The notes under the pieces are model-generated. The model was not told the origin of the DNA and ran no database searches. It saw only the letters and a list, made by a program, of their open reading frames with translations. Position numbers and translations under genes: made by a program. From Bacteroidota bacterium (GTDB taxonomy: Bacteria; Bacteroidota; Bacteroidia; Flavobacteriales; Crocinitomicaceae), in assembly GCA_029558435.1 (NCBI GenBank), contig JAKQEZ010000020.1, forward strand, positions 1-17,124: 17,124 nt of DNA, given 5' to 3'. Shown here one piece after another: positions 1-8,482 of this stretch; position 1 is the stretch's first letter, and every line of letters begins with the position of its first letter.

Positions 1-2
1 CT

Positions 3-89
3 CCAGAGCAAATGCATCTACAAAATCAAATTAAAATAAGAACTTATAAAAACAAATATCCCAGTAAAGACGTCTTTACTGGGATATAA
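3..89 (+). CDS. IS3-family transposase OrfB, C-terminal end (partial)
   Basis: An open frame runs from the window edge and encodes 28 residues, beginning PEQMHLQNQIK and ending KDVFTGI, before TAA at 87-89. The PEQ/PEE turn followed by a basic tail resembles the extreme C-terminus of IS3-family OrfB, after the integrase core. The DDE residues are outside the window, so activity cannot be judged. The identification leans on position: the frame stops 49 bp before the terminal inverted repeat of an element whose other copies encode an OrfA-like protein. Confidence 0.65.
   Translation, partial: PEQMHLQNQIKIRTYKNKYPSKDVFTGI
60..83. terminator. Perfect 24-bp palindrome at the end of orfB
   Basis: CCCAGTAAAGAC is followed directly by its exact reverse complement, giving a 12-bp stem with no spacer (the real RNA loop would open 3-4 nt). 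It overlaps the last OrfB codons and is followed by an AT-rich stretch with a run of five T. It may terminate IS transcription or limit read-through. An unrelated hairpin occupies the same place in the copy at 9423-9824. Confidence 0.5.
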
Positions 90-112
90 TTAATTATTTT
101 TGTCTTAATAAT

Positions 113-138
113 CTGTATCGGTTATTTAGGACTAGTCA
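113..138 (-). repeat. IS terminal inverted repeat (right end)
   Basis: Read on the minus strand it starts TGACTAGTCCTAAATAAC. It matches 9423-9448 at 25 of 26 positions and the left-end repeats at 9799-9824, 17012-17037 and 17097-17122 at about 19-20 of 26. This is the usual pattern of imperfect left and right ends of one IS. Confidence 0.8.
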
Positions 139-254
139 AAAAAAACAAACATTCATTGAAAAAGGCAAAATATTCATTTATAGACTATGAATATTCATTT
201 GAAAAATTTAATTAAAATAAAACACCTACTTTAGTATCAGAAATAAGGAGAAAT

Positions 255-408
255 AAATCAGGTCGCTTCTTACGTTCGCTTTGAAATACTAAATTGGGGT
301 ACTGCTTGGAGAGGCAGGTTTCATTTTCTAGTTTGATTAAAGAGTATAACAGTTCTAAAATCCTCAATTTATTTTCATGATACGGAGGACGTAAGAAGTA
401 ACTGATTT
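255..408. repeat. Imperfect long inverted repeat with internal hairpin
   Basis: The left arm (255-299) and right arm (363-408) pair in four blocks in the same order: AAATCAG, CTTCTTACGT, TGAAA (approximate) and AAATTG. Short unpaired bulges separate them. The 63-nt centre holds a further hairpin, CTGCT-TGGAGA-GGCAG, at about 302-317. The fold could be a structured RNA or a worn-out mobile-element remnant. I do not recognise the family. Confidence 0.5.
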
Positions 409-456
409 AAAAAGAAAGAGATTAAAAAATTAAAGATATAACTATACTACAATAAA

Positions 457-504
457 GAAAACTATTTTACTAAGTTAGATGAAAACTATTTACTAAATTA
501 AAGA
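457..504. repeat. Two-copy tandem repeat of about 24 bp
   Basis: Two adjacent units both start GAAAACTATTT and continue ACTAA(G/A)TTA. The second has lost one T and diverges at its end. This looks like a simple replication slippage duplication in AT-rich DNA. Confidence 0.6.
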
Positions 505-522
505 GATACTACTACTAGTACT

Positions 523-552
523 AAAAAAAGGTTGAAAGTTCAACCTTTTTTT
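523..552 (-). terminator. Terminator of the osmC-rlmB-cyclase operon
   Basis: A 14-bp stem (AAAAAAAGGTTGAA with its reverse complement) closes a 2-nt minimal loop and is A-rich on one side and T-rich on the other, so it can work in both directions. Its outer base touches the stop codon of the cyclase gene (552-554). Confidence 0.8.
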
Positions 553-1292
553 TATTTTAATGCATACAATACTGGTCTACTTGGACTAGCATCATTTACA
601 AAAGGAGCAACTTGAAGATTGAGCACATATCTTCCATCCAACACATTAGAGGGAACAAAAACAAATTCGGTGATTGTTTTGTGGTATTGAGGGTTTTCGG
701 GCACTTGCCAAAATGCGTGGTGCATTGCCAAAACTCCATTGTCTGACTCTCTATCAACGGATGGGAGGTCAATCAACAAATGCTCTACGCCCATTCTATC
801 CAAAATTTCGATACAATTTACATCAAAATAAGGAGGATTGGTGGTGGAATAATCAACGGATAATTTATTCAAATCATTGGGCAACGTGCGCACTACCAAG
901 GCTTGTGCAGTAGTGTTTCCAACGCTTTTTTCTAAAATATTTTGTGTAATAACCCAATCGCCGTTGGTTTGTTTTTCTGGTTGAACAGTCACCAACAAAG
1001 CTTCGAAAAAAAATTCTTTTAAATAGGTGTTGATAGAAAATACTTCCGATGTTATATGTCCCAAACATTCAGTATGCGTGCCGTTTCCATGCGGATTGAA
1101 GAAAATATTTCTAAAATTGACACTTCCACCCTCTTCCACACTTCCAATATAGCCGTTGGCTCGTACAGGCTCAATCACAGGGTAATCCACATACCATGCA
1201 CGCGCGCCGTGTTGAGGCTCACCAATAGGTATAGAAATATCAATGCCTTCTGAAGTATCAAAATAAGTAGTTTCGTTTAAGTATAATTTCAT
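552..1292 (-). CDS. Cyclase-family (kynurenine formamidase-like) metal-dependent hydrolase
   Basis: The 246-residue product looks like a member of the cyclase family (Pfam Cyclase, the family of bacterial kynurenine formamidase KynB). The metal-binding signature HxGTHxDxxxH appears as HGNGTHTECLGH at residues 68-79, with Glu at 75 in place of the usual Asp and one extra residue before GTH. The second conserved segment, IDLPSVDRESDNG then HH, lies at 174-192. There is no signal peptide, so it is probably cytoplasmic. It is the last gene of a minus-strand operon, 9 bp after rlmB, and its stop touches the terminator. No tryptophan-degradation genes are nearby, so kynurenine formamidase activity is not implied; the substrate is unknown. 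The ATG at 1292 fits the family's N-terminal start. Confidence 0.8.
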   Translation of the reverse strand: MKLYLNETTYFDTSEGIDISIPIGEPQHGARAWYVDYPVIEPVRANGYIGSVEEGGSVNFRNIFFNPHGNGTHTECLGHITSEVFSINTYLKEFFFEALLVTVQPEKQTNGDWVITQNILEKSVGNTTAQALVVRTLPNDLNKLSVDYSTTNPPYFDVNCIEILDRMGVEHLLIDLPSVDRESDNGVLAMHHAFWQVPENPQYHKTITEFVFVPSNVLDGRYVLNLQVAPFVNDASPSRPVLYALK

Positions 1293-1301
1293 AATCTACG
1301 T

Positions 1302-2081
1302 TTATCCGTATAATTCTTGACGTGTTTTTTCGTATAAAATCATTCCTGCAGCAACACCAACGTTTAACGATGCAATTTCACCAATCATTGGTACTTTGGT
1401 AGAAATATCGCTCATTTTAATTAAATCAGAGCTAATTCCATCCTCTTCTGACCCCATGATGATGGCAACCGAACCACGTAAATTAGTTTCAAACAAATTG
1501 TTTTTTGATTTTTCGGTACAAGCAATTAATCGAACACCACTTTGTTGCAAATAAAATAACGAATTTTTTAAATCATCGGTTTTGCATACCTTGATACGAT
1601 TCAATGCTCCTGCCGAAGTTTTTACGGCATCCGAAGTTACCAACGCCGAACCTTTTGATGGAATTAAGATGGCATCCACACCTTGGCATTCAGCAGTACG
1701 AGCAATACCTCCAAAATTACGCACATCGGTAATTCTGTCCAACACCAAAATGTTTACTTTTTCGCCTGCTTCTAATTTTTCATCTACCAATTGTTCGATG
1801 TTACCATATTCTACTGGCGAAACAAAGGCTATAACTCCTTGGTGGTTGTTGCGTGTAATGCTGTCTAATTTCTGCGAAGGAACGTATTGCAAATTATAAT
1901 CTGCCCCTTTCAAAGCATCTTTTAATTCAAAAAACAGGTCTTTGTTGATTCCTTTTTGAATCATTATTTTATTAATTTCACGATTAGCTTTAATCGCTTC
2001 CACAACAGCACGTACTCCAAAAATAATGTCTGTATCTTCTTTTTTCTCTTTGCGTTGAAATTTTCGTTGTTCCTCTCTCAT
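1302..2081 (-). CDS. rlmB: 23S rRNA 2'-O-methyltransferase RlmB, SpoU/TrmH family
   Basis: The 259-residue protein has the two-domain layout of RlmB. An N-terminal substrate-binding domain (about 18-95) begins IIFGVRAVVEAI, and a SPOUT knotted methyltransferase domain covers about 108-256. Motif 1 is NFGGIARTAE (122-131), motif 2 is IIMGSEEDGIS (207-217), and motif 3 is PMIGEIASLNVGVAAG (231-246), which forms the AdoMet-binding knot. Family members methylate the 2'-O of G2251 (E. coli numbering) in the 23S rRNA peptidyl-transferase P loop. The first 16 residues are highly charged and likely disordered. The ATG overlaps the stop of the upstream OsmC-like gene (TAATG), suggesting translational coupling. 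Related TrmH-type paralogues exist, but the N-terminal domain favours RlmB. Confidence 0.92.
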   Translation of the reverse strand: MREEQRKFQRKEKKEDTDIIFGVRAVVEAIKANREINKIMIQKGINKDLFFELKDALKGADYNLQYVPSQKLDSITRNNHQGVIAFVSPVEYGNIEQLVDEKLEAGEKVNILVLDRITDVRNFGGIARTAECQGVDAILIPSKGSALVTSDAVKTSAGALNRIKVCKTDDLKNSLFYLQQSGVRLIACTEKSKNNLFETNLRGSVAIIMGSEEDGISSDLIKMSDISTKVPMIGEIASLNVGVAAGMILYEKTRQELYG

Positions 2082-2485
2082 TACAATTTAATATCAAAGG
2101 TAATAACAATGTTTTCGTGCACCGATTTAGCCACCGGACAAGCTTTTCCAGCTCTTAACACACGTACTTTTTCTTCTTCATTCCAACCGTTTTCGGTCAT
2201 ATCCAACTCAATCACAATTTCAGAAATGCGACGTGGAGCTGTTCCCATTATTTTTGTAACCTCAGCCACTGCATGTGTAAAATTCAAACCATGCTCGTTG
2301 CAAAAAATTCCAATGATGGTCATCATACACGAAGCATAAGCCGTTGCAACTAAATCAGTAGGTGAAAATGCTTCTCCTTTTCCATTATTATCCAACGGTG
2401 CGTCTGTAATAATTTCAGAACCTGAACGTAAATGCGTACACTTTGTTCTAAGTCCACCCATGTATTCAACTCGTGATGTTTTCAT
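2081..2485 (-). CDS. OsmC family protein (thiol peroxidase-like)
   Basis: The 134-residue protein fits the OsmC/Ohr family. The two conserved cysteines are visible: C53 in FSPTDLVATAYASCM (40-54) and C116 in RAGKACPVAKSVHENI (111-126). In studied members this pair reduces organic hydroperoxides in the cytoplasm. The sequence is closer to YhfA/OsmC-like proteins than to Ohr, so the physiological substrate is uncertain. It is the first gene of the minus-strand operon, and its stop overlaps the rlmB start. A divergent promoter region (2486-2600) separates it from the 86-aa gene. The pairing with rlmB gives no obvious pathway link. Confidence 0.88.
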   Translation of the reverse strand: MKTSRVEYMGGLRTKCTHLRSGSEIITDAPLDNNGKGEAFSPTDLVATAYASCMMTIIGIFCNEHGLNFTHAVAEVTKIMGTAPRRISEIVIELDMTENGWNEEEKVRVLRAGKACPVAKSVHENIVITFDIKL

Positions 2486-2505
2486 GTTAATTTTGAATAT
2501 TTAGA

Positions 2506-2513
2506 CAAAAGTA
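2506..2513 (-). promoter_or_regulatory. Candidate -7 element for the osmC-rlmB-cyclase operon
   Basis: Read on the minus strand, TACTTTTG matches the Bacteroidota -7 consensus TAnnTTTG and lies about 20 nt upstream of the OsmC start. No TTG is present at the expected -33 distance, so the call rests on one box only. Confidence 0.4.
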
Positions 2514-2543
2514 CTCAAATAAAAACCATTTTTTTAGAAACAC

Positions 2544-2574
2544 TTGCATTAATTTACAATTATCCTTACATTTA
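2544..2574 (+). promoter_or_regulatory. Promoter of the 86-aa protein gene
   Basis: TTG at 2544-2546, a 20-nt spacer and TACATTTA at 2567-2574 fit the Bacteroidota promoter (TTG, then TAnnTTTG) with one mismatch. The start codon is 26 bp downstream, giving a short leader. Confidence 0.55.
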
Positions 2575-2600
2575 CTAAAACATTTTAAAAACCCTATTTT

Positions 2601-2861
2601 ATGAGTTATTACAAAACAATTGACGGAAAAAAGTACGATGGAAAATTAATTGAACTTGCAGATGAATTAATTGCTGGTTCTGGTGATGGAAGAATTTCTA
2701 TGGCTGATGCTGAAAAATTATTGGCAGCTGTAAAAGATGGTGATTCATATACCGACATTGAAAAAGAAACGATGGCTTATTTGCGTGAAAATTACAAATG
2801 GACCGAAGCAGCTGACGAATGGTTTAGAACTGAAATCAGAAAATGGGCTGCAACAAAATAA
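2601..2861 (+). CDS. Small acidic protein with an EF-hand-like loop, function unknown
   Basis: The 86-residue product is conserved-looking and soluble. I cannot assign a family name with certainty. Residues 26-41 (GSGDGRISMADAEKLL) resemble the second half of an EF-hand calcium loop plus its exiting helix (compare DxDGxI followed by an acidic helix start). The first ligand position is occupied by Gly/Ser, so calcium binding is doubtful. The C-terminal half is tryptophan-rich and helical, with repeated W and acidic residues (YKWTEAADEWFRTEIRKWA). There is no signal peptide or membrane segment. It has its own promoter and a terminator right after it, so it is a single-gene unit. Codon use and length support a real gene. 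Confidence 0.8.
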   Translation: MSYYKTIDGKKYDGKLIELADELIAGSGDGRISMADAEKLLAAVKDGDSYTDIEKETMAYLRENYKWTEAADEWFRTEIRKWAATK

Positions 2862-2883
2862 ATGCTCCATTTCTTTCGTTATT

Positions 2884-2908
2884 AAAAGGTGTTATATTAG
2901 CACCTTTT
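2884..2908 (+). terminator. Terminator after the 86-aa gene
   Basis: AAAAGGTG pairs with CACCTTTT across a 9-nt loop, followed by more T residues (2901-2912). The distance to the stop is about 20 bp. Confidence 0.75.
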
Positions 2909-2934
2909 TTTTGTTCTACTTTTAAATTACAAAC

Positions 2935-3885
2935 ATGAAAATTATCTCTTCCATATTTAACCTTTTAATAATCAGTATCTTTCTCTTCAGTTGTAATAAA
3001 GAAGAAAAAATCGAAAAAGCAGCTTTAGAAATGCAAGCTTTTGTAGGTGAAATTTCAGCTTATGCAAAAGCTCTTAAGCCAGGATTTGTTGTCATTCCCC
3101 AAAACGGCATTCAATTAGCTTTCAACAACGCAAAATCTGAAAACGGAATCAACCTTAATTACCTTGAAGCAATTGATGGCTTTGCCTTGGAAGAATTGTT
3201 CTACAACAAAAAAGCACTTGATGTGGACGAACGTTACGATTATTTGCAAGAACTCAAACAATACAAAAAAATAATGGTGTCTGAATTTGTAAAAAACAGC
3301 GATGACATTGCCGATGCTTATCAAAAAAACAACAACGAAAATTTTGCCTGTTTTGTAAGAAGCAACGATAATTATTATTACAACCAAATCCCATCTTCGG
3401 TTTATAATGAAAATAGCAACAACATTGCCCAACTAGCTGAAATTAAAAACTTTTTATACCTCATCAATGCAGAAAACTACAGTTCGAAACAACAATTAAT
3501 TGATGCTTTGCGTAACACCAATTTTGATTTACTGCTCATCGATTTATTTTTCAATGATGAACAAATAAGCGCTGCTGACATTGCACAACTCAAAACAAAG
3601 AAAAATGGTGCACAACGATTGGTTATTTCCTACATGAACATTGGATCGGCAGAAAACTACCGTTATTATTGGAAAAGCGATTGGAAGTTGCATCACCCCA
3701 AGTGGATTAAAAAACGCTACAAAGGTTACAAGGACGAGTACTATGTAGAATTCTGGAATCAAGAATGGAAAGATGTAATTTATGGCAACAACGAATCCTA
3801 TTTAAAGAAAATCATTGACACTGGGTTTGATGGCGTTTTCTTAGACAATGTTGAGGCTTATTATTTTTTATACAAAAACAATTAA
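2935..3885 (+). CDS. GH114-like (TM1410 family) lipoprotein, putative glycoside hydrolase
   Basis: The 316-residue protein starts with a lipoprotein signal peptide. A hydrophobic stretch at 4-18 leads to the lipobox LFSC with Cys20 as the predicted lipidated residue, followed by the charged NKEEK. The rest looks like the TIM-barrel family of endo-alpha-1,4-polygalactosaminidase (GH114) and the MJ1477/TM1410 proteins. Supporting segments are QNG at 56-58, an Asp in EAIDGFALEELFY (78-90), the strand FDLLLIDLFF (197-206), LVISYMNIGSAENYRYYW (229-246), YYVEFWNQEW (269-278), and GFDGVFLDNVEAY (297-309) ending the barrel. Acidic residues D203 and D304 sit at barrel-strand ends where catalytic residues are expected. 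The substrate is probably a galactosamine-containing polysaccharide, but this is inferred from the family only. It lies alone between two terminator or promoter regions. Confidence 0.78.
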   Translation: MKIISSIFNLLIISIFLFSCNKEEKIEKAALEMQAFVGEISAYAKALKPGFVVIPQNGIQLAFNNAKSENGINLNYLEAIDGFALEELFYNKKALDVDERYDYLQELKQYKKIMVSEFVKNSDDIADAYQKNNNENFACFVRSNDNYYYNQIPSSVYNENSNNIAQLAEIKNFLYLINAENYSSKQQLIDALRNTNFDLLLIDLFFNDEQISAADIAQLKTKKNGAQRLVISYMNIGSAENYRYYWKSDWKLHHPKWIKKRYKGYKDEYYVEFWNQEWKDVIYGNNESYLKKIIDTGFDGVFLDNVEAYYFLYKNN

Positions 3886-5265
<1,380 letters not shown>

Positions 5266-5278
5266 TTACAAAACATAT

Positions 5279-5310
5279 AAAATGGAGTTCAAATTGTTGG
5301 GCTCCATTTT
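5279..5310 (+). terminator. Terminator after eno
   Basis: AAAATGGAG pairs with CTCCATTTT. The stem can extend inward through two G.U pairs to UUCAA/UUGGG, leaving a 4-nt loop, and is followed by a T run (5307-5312). Confidence 0.8.
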
Positions 5311-5395
5311 TTGTAACGATTTAGTTAAAAAACGTTGTTATTAAAGCAACTTATGCTAAAAACTAACGTCATTGAAAAGACACAACAGCAATAAA

Positions 5396-5734
5396 ATGAA
5401 AACATTTTTTACAATATTAATTTTTAACAGCCTTTTTTCGTTGACTATTTTTGGTCAAGAAGAAACGAAGTATTTTGCTCAGGGCTTGTTTCAAATTGAA
5501 GAAGATTCCACTATTAAAACTATCGAAAATAACATTAGAAATAACGCCAGCGTTGTTGTTGCACGATTAGATATCCCAACCAAACGCTTTTTTATTCTTA
5601 CCAATCAAGCAATAAATGAACAAACTTTAATCAGTTGGTTTGGTGTATATGGAAATACCATAAGATGTGTTCAACAAGGAACATACGGAGTTGATACGAT
5701 TTACCAATATCCTTTTATAGGGTGCAATGAATAA
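5396..5734 (+). CDS. Small exported protein, function unknown (possible HMA-like fold)
   Basis: The start chosen is the ATG at 5396. It gives a clean signal peptide (MKTFFTILIFNSLF through FGQEE) and a 112-residue product, and it is preferred over an in-frame TTG at 5372. The mature part is about 92 residues. The pattern strand-helix-strand-strand-helix, with TIKTIENNIRNNASVVVARLD then KRFFILTNQ, recalls the ferredoxin-like heavy-metal-associated domain, but the CxxC metal motif is absent. Only two Cys remain near the C-terminus (RCVQQG and GCNE). It sits 3 bp upstream of the large T9SS type B protein gene, so the two are almost surely co-transcribed. It may be an accessory or partner of that surface protein, which is inference from position alone. 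Confidence 0.7.
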   Translation: MKTFFTILIFNSLFSLTIFGQEETKYFAQGLFQIEEDSTIKTIENNIRNNASVVVARLDIPTKRFFILTNQAINEQTLISWFGVYGNTIRCVQQGTYGVDTIYQYPFIGCNE

Positions 5735-5737
5735 GCC

Positions 5738-8359
5738 ATGAGAAAACAAACATACATATTACTATTATTCGCCATTATTTCATTAGTTTCACAAGTTAAT
5801 GCACAACAAATACCAGTAAACTGCGATTTAGCTGTACCGGGTTGCACTACTCCAAACTTTACGGTAAATGGAACAAACCCATCTTATAACTATCAAGACT
5901 TTGGGACTGGCACAATTTCAAACCCATCAAGTAATCCTCAAGGAGTTAATTCGGGTTGCTTATTAACAGGAGAAACCGTGTCTACATTTATTACAATTTC
6001 CATTGTTAATTCTGGTACTTTAGAATGGTCTTTAATTGGCGTAAATGCTGCTGGAAACCCAACAAATAATGGCTGTTTTGACTGGATTATGTGGCCCAAC
6101 GTAAACAATAATGGGTGCAATGGCATACACAACAACACATTGCCTCCAGTAGCTTGTAATTGGAATGGGATGTGTAATGGAAATACAGGAATGGCATCAG
6201 CTGCCAATTATCCTCCAGGCGCATCAAGTACTAGCTACCAACCGCCATTAAATGTGAATGCAGGCGATCAATTTATTTTATGTTTATCCAACTTTAGCTA
6301 TACCAACCAAAACGTTAATTTAAATTTCTTTGGCACGGCTCAAGTTACGTGTAATCCAACAACTCCCGACCAAACCATTTGTTTAGGAAGTTCGGCAACA
6401 GTTAATATTTTAGCTATTGGGTTAACCAATCCAACGTATAACTGGTTGGTTACAACAGGGGTTTCTAACCCTACCAGTGGTTCCAATGTTATTGTGACGC
6501 CAACAGACACAACCATGTATGTTGTTGAAATCACTTCCATTGAAGGTGTGTTTTTGGATACATTTTACATCAATGTAGTTCCACCTCCAACACCCAACGC
6601 TGGTCCCGATCAAATTCTTTGTCAAGGTACTGCAATTCATTTAAGTGGAACATTGAGTAATGCCGCATCAACCTATACATGGGGACACATTACAACAGGT
6701 ATTACACCCAATCCTACGGTTACATACATTCCCAACCCACCATCTTTAACACCAACAGTAGTGGTGAACCAAGCAGGAACTTACCGATTTGTATTAACAG
6801 AAAACAATGGTGTTTGTCCAGCTGTTAAAGACACTGTTCAAGTGCTTGTTTCAAAAACAACACACACGACTAGTTGGACTGGCCCTTCATGTGCGGGTAT
6901 GGCAGATGGTACCATTACTATAACCAATCCAGATGCGGTAGAATACAGCTTTGACGGCGGTGTCACGTGGGTAACCAATGCTACACAAGGTGGTTTTGCA
7001 ATGGGTACGCATGCCGTTCAATCAAGAAATCAATACGGTTGTATATTTAGCTCCAACGTTACCATCACCGATCCTGCTCAATTACAAATTAATGTTTCAA
7101 ACGACACCTTGATTTGTCAAAATGGTTATGCAGATGTGAGTGCGTGGTTGGGTGTACAAGGGTTGAACGAAATTTATCATTGGAGTGCTACTGCAAGTAC
7201 AGCTGGTAACGTACACTTAGGTCCTTATACTACAGACCAAGTTGTAACAGTATATGCAGAAGGACAAAGCGGATGTTTATCCGATACTCAAACGGTAAAC
7301 ATTACTGTTAGACAACCATTGGCGGGTATTATTTCACCAAACGACACTATTTGTCCTGGTTATCCAACAACCGTTAATGTTGCAGCAATTACAGGAGGTT
7401 TGGCACCATATACAATAACTTGGAGCACAGGTGATACACAAACAGGAGTAACACAAATGGAAATTCCTGCCAACCCACCTCAAACACAAGTTTATACAGT
7501 TACGGTTAATGATGTTTGTGAGACCACTCCTTTGGTTTTAACAACTCAAGTTTATGTGGCTCCATTGCCAGTACCTTTAATGAGTGTGGTTGAACCAATA
7601 TTGTGTGAACCTGCAATTTTTGAAATTCACAATGAAACTGACACTACAATGATGTCGAGCTATTCATGGGAATATCCATATGATAATACTGCAATTAATG
7701 AACCTGTTATTTTCACCGATGAATTGAGTGCAGGAACCTATGATGTGGCTTTGGTAGTGGTTTCGCCTTTGGGTTGTATAGATTCAATCCGCATGAAAGA
7801 TTTCTTAACTGTTCAACCAAAACCGGTTTCAAATTTTGCGTGGAGTCCCAACCCAGTGTTAGAATTCAACACAACGGTGTATTTCCAAGATTTATCAGAA
7901 TTAGCACACGAATACGATTGGAGTTTCCCGGGTGCAACGCCTTCCTATTCGCAAGTTGAAAGACCAAAAGTTACTTATCCTGATGGAGAAACGGGTACTT
8001 ATCCTGTAACTTTGATCGTAACATCTGAATTAGGTTGTAAAGACACATTGACTCAAAATTTAGTAGTCAGTCCAGAGGTTACGATTTTCATCCCCAATAC
8101 CTTTACTCCAGATGGTGATGAGTTTAACCAAAGTTGGAAAATATACATCAACGGTATTGATTTGCACTCTTTCAATTTGCAAGTATTTAACCGTTGGGGT
8201 GAAATGGTTTTTGAAAGTTTAGACCCTTCCATTGGATGGGATGGAACTTATAAAGGAAAAGTGGTAGAAGCAGGAACTTATGTATGGAAAATTTCTGCAC
8301 GCGATCGACAAAACGATGGTAAATACGAGTGGAACGGGCATGTTAATATTATAAAATAA
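5738..8359 (+). CDS. T9SS type B sorting-domain surface protein with SprB-like and PKD repeats
   Basis: The 873-residue protein begins with a Sec signal peptide (MRKQTYILLLFAIISL, cleaved near VNA-QQ, about residue 22). A Cys-, Asn- and Thr-rich N-terminal region (to about 210) is followed by Ig-like or PKD-like modules, each opening with a motif of the form 'D.ILCQGT' or 'DTICPG' (about 211, 288, 462 and 538). A SprB-type repeat lies at about 372-450 (PSCAGMADGTITI, then YSFDGG). A clear PKD domain lies at about 694-778 (FSWS-like FAWSPN, then YDWSFPG). The gliding-motility-associated C-terminal domain (T9SS type B signal) covers about 780-873: FIPNTFTPDGDEFN, FNRWGEMVF, GWDGTYKGK and GTYVWKI. 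It should be exported across the outer membrane and shown on the cell surface or released. A role in adhesion, gliding or mucus is plausible but unproven. Confidence 0.88.
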   Translation: MRKQTYILLLFAIISLVSQVNAQQIPVNCDLAVPGCTTPNFTVNGTNPSYNYQDFGTGTISNPSSNPQGVNSGCLLTGETVSTFITISIVNSGTLEWSLIGVNAAGNPTNNGCFDWIMWPNVNNNGCNGIHNNTLPPVACNWNGMCNGNTGMASAANYPPGASSTSYQPPLNVNAGDQFILCLSNFSYTNQNVNLNFFGTAQVTCNPTTPDQTICLGSSATVNILAIGLTNPTYNWLVTTGVSNPTSGSNVIVTPTDTTMYVVEITSIEGVFLDTFYINVVPPPTPNAGPDQILCQGTAIHLSGTLSNAASTYTWGHITTGITPNPTVTYIPNPPSLTPTVVVNQAGTYRFVLTENNGVCPAVKDTVQVLVSKTTHTTSWTGPSCAGMADGTITITNPDAVEYSFDGGVTWVTNATQGGFAMGTHAVQSRNQYGCIFSSNVTITDPAQLQINVSNDTLICQNGYADVSAWLGVQGLNEIYHWSATASTAGNVHLGPYTTDQVVTVYAEGQSGCLSDTQTVNITVRQPLAGIISPNDTICPGYPTTVNVAAITGGLAPYTITWSTGDTQTGVTQMEIPANPPQTQVYTVTVNDVCETTPLVLTTQVYVAPLPVPLMSVVEPILCEPAIFEIHNETDTTMMSSYSWEYPYDNTAINEPVIFTDELSAGTYDVALVVVSPLGCIDSIRMKDFLTVQPKPVSNFAWSPNPVLEFNTTVYFQDLSELAHEYDWSFPGATPSYSQVERPKVTYPDGETGTYPVTLIVTSELGCKDTLTQNLVVSPEVTIFIPNTFTPDGDEFNQSWKIYINGIDLHSFNLQVFNRWGEMVFESLDPSIGWDGTYKGKVVEAGTYVWKISARDRQNDGKYEWNGHVNIIK

Positions 8360-8402
8360 AACAGTTGTTTTTCGATTGTTCTAACACATCTAAATTTCTT
8401 TA

Positions 8403-8431
8403 TTGATTTATTACCATTTTTGACACATTTG
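8403..8431 (+). promoter_or_regulatory. Promoter of mdh
   Basis: TTG at 8403-8405, an 18-nt spacer and CACATTTG at 8424-8431 match the Bacteroidota promoter with one mismatch in the -7 box. The leader before the mdh start would be about 45 nt. The 8360-8482 gap holds no gene and no strong terminator for the upstream surface-protein gene. Confidence 0.5.
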
Positions 8432-8482
8432 TATTAAATTCGCATCAATTAAAATAGATTCAATAATTTAATATCAAATAAC

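Larger units (their letters stand above)
1..138 (+). mobile_element. Right end of an IS3-family insertion sequence (partial)
   Basis: This segment holds the end of an orfB-like reading frame, a 24-bp palindrome, about 50 bp of AT-rich spacer and a terminal inverted repeat ending at 138. The last 53 bp (86-138) match the inverted segment at 9423-9476 almost base for base, which fixes the element edge. The rest of the element lies left of the window. The assignment to IS3 rests on the linked orfA-type ORFs in the other two copies and on TG...CA ends. No target-site duplication can be tested because the left end is missing. Confidence 0.8.
139..551. other. Non-coding stretch between the IS end and the cyclase gene
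   Basis: No convincing coding frame lies in these 413 bp. They hold three ATTCATT repeats (about 152-196), a small hairpin (AATATTCA with TGAATATT around 169-195), the imperfect inverted repeat at 255-408, a two-copy tandem repeat at 457-504, and the terminator of the minus-strand operon at the right edge. Confidence 0.7.

Noticed and set aside
139..551. Repeated ATTCATT words and tandem repeats as a CRISPR array
   Set aside because: The repeats are too short, irregularly spaced and AT-rich, there are no constant-length spacers, and no cas gene is nearby.
3115..3432. Antisense ORF inside the GH114-like gene
   Set aside because: It is a shadow frame: low-complexity Val/Ile-rich protein with no start context, opposite a well-supported gene.
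5372..5395. TTG start for the small exported protein
   Set aside because: It would add eight polar residues before the signal peptide; the ATG at 5396 gives a standard N-terminus.
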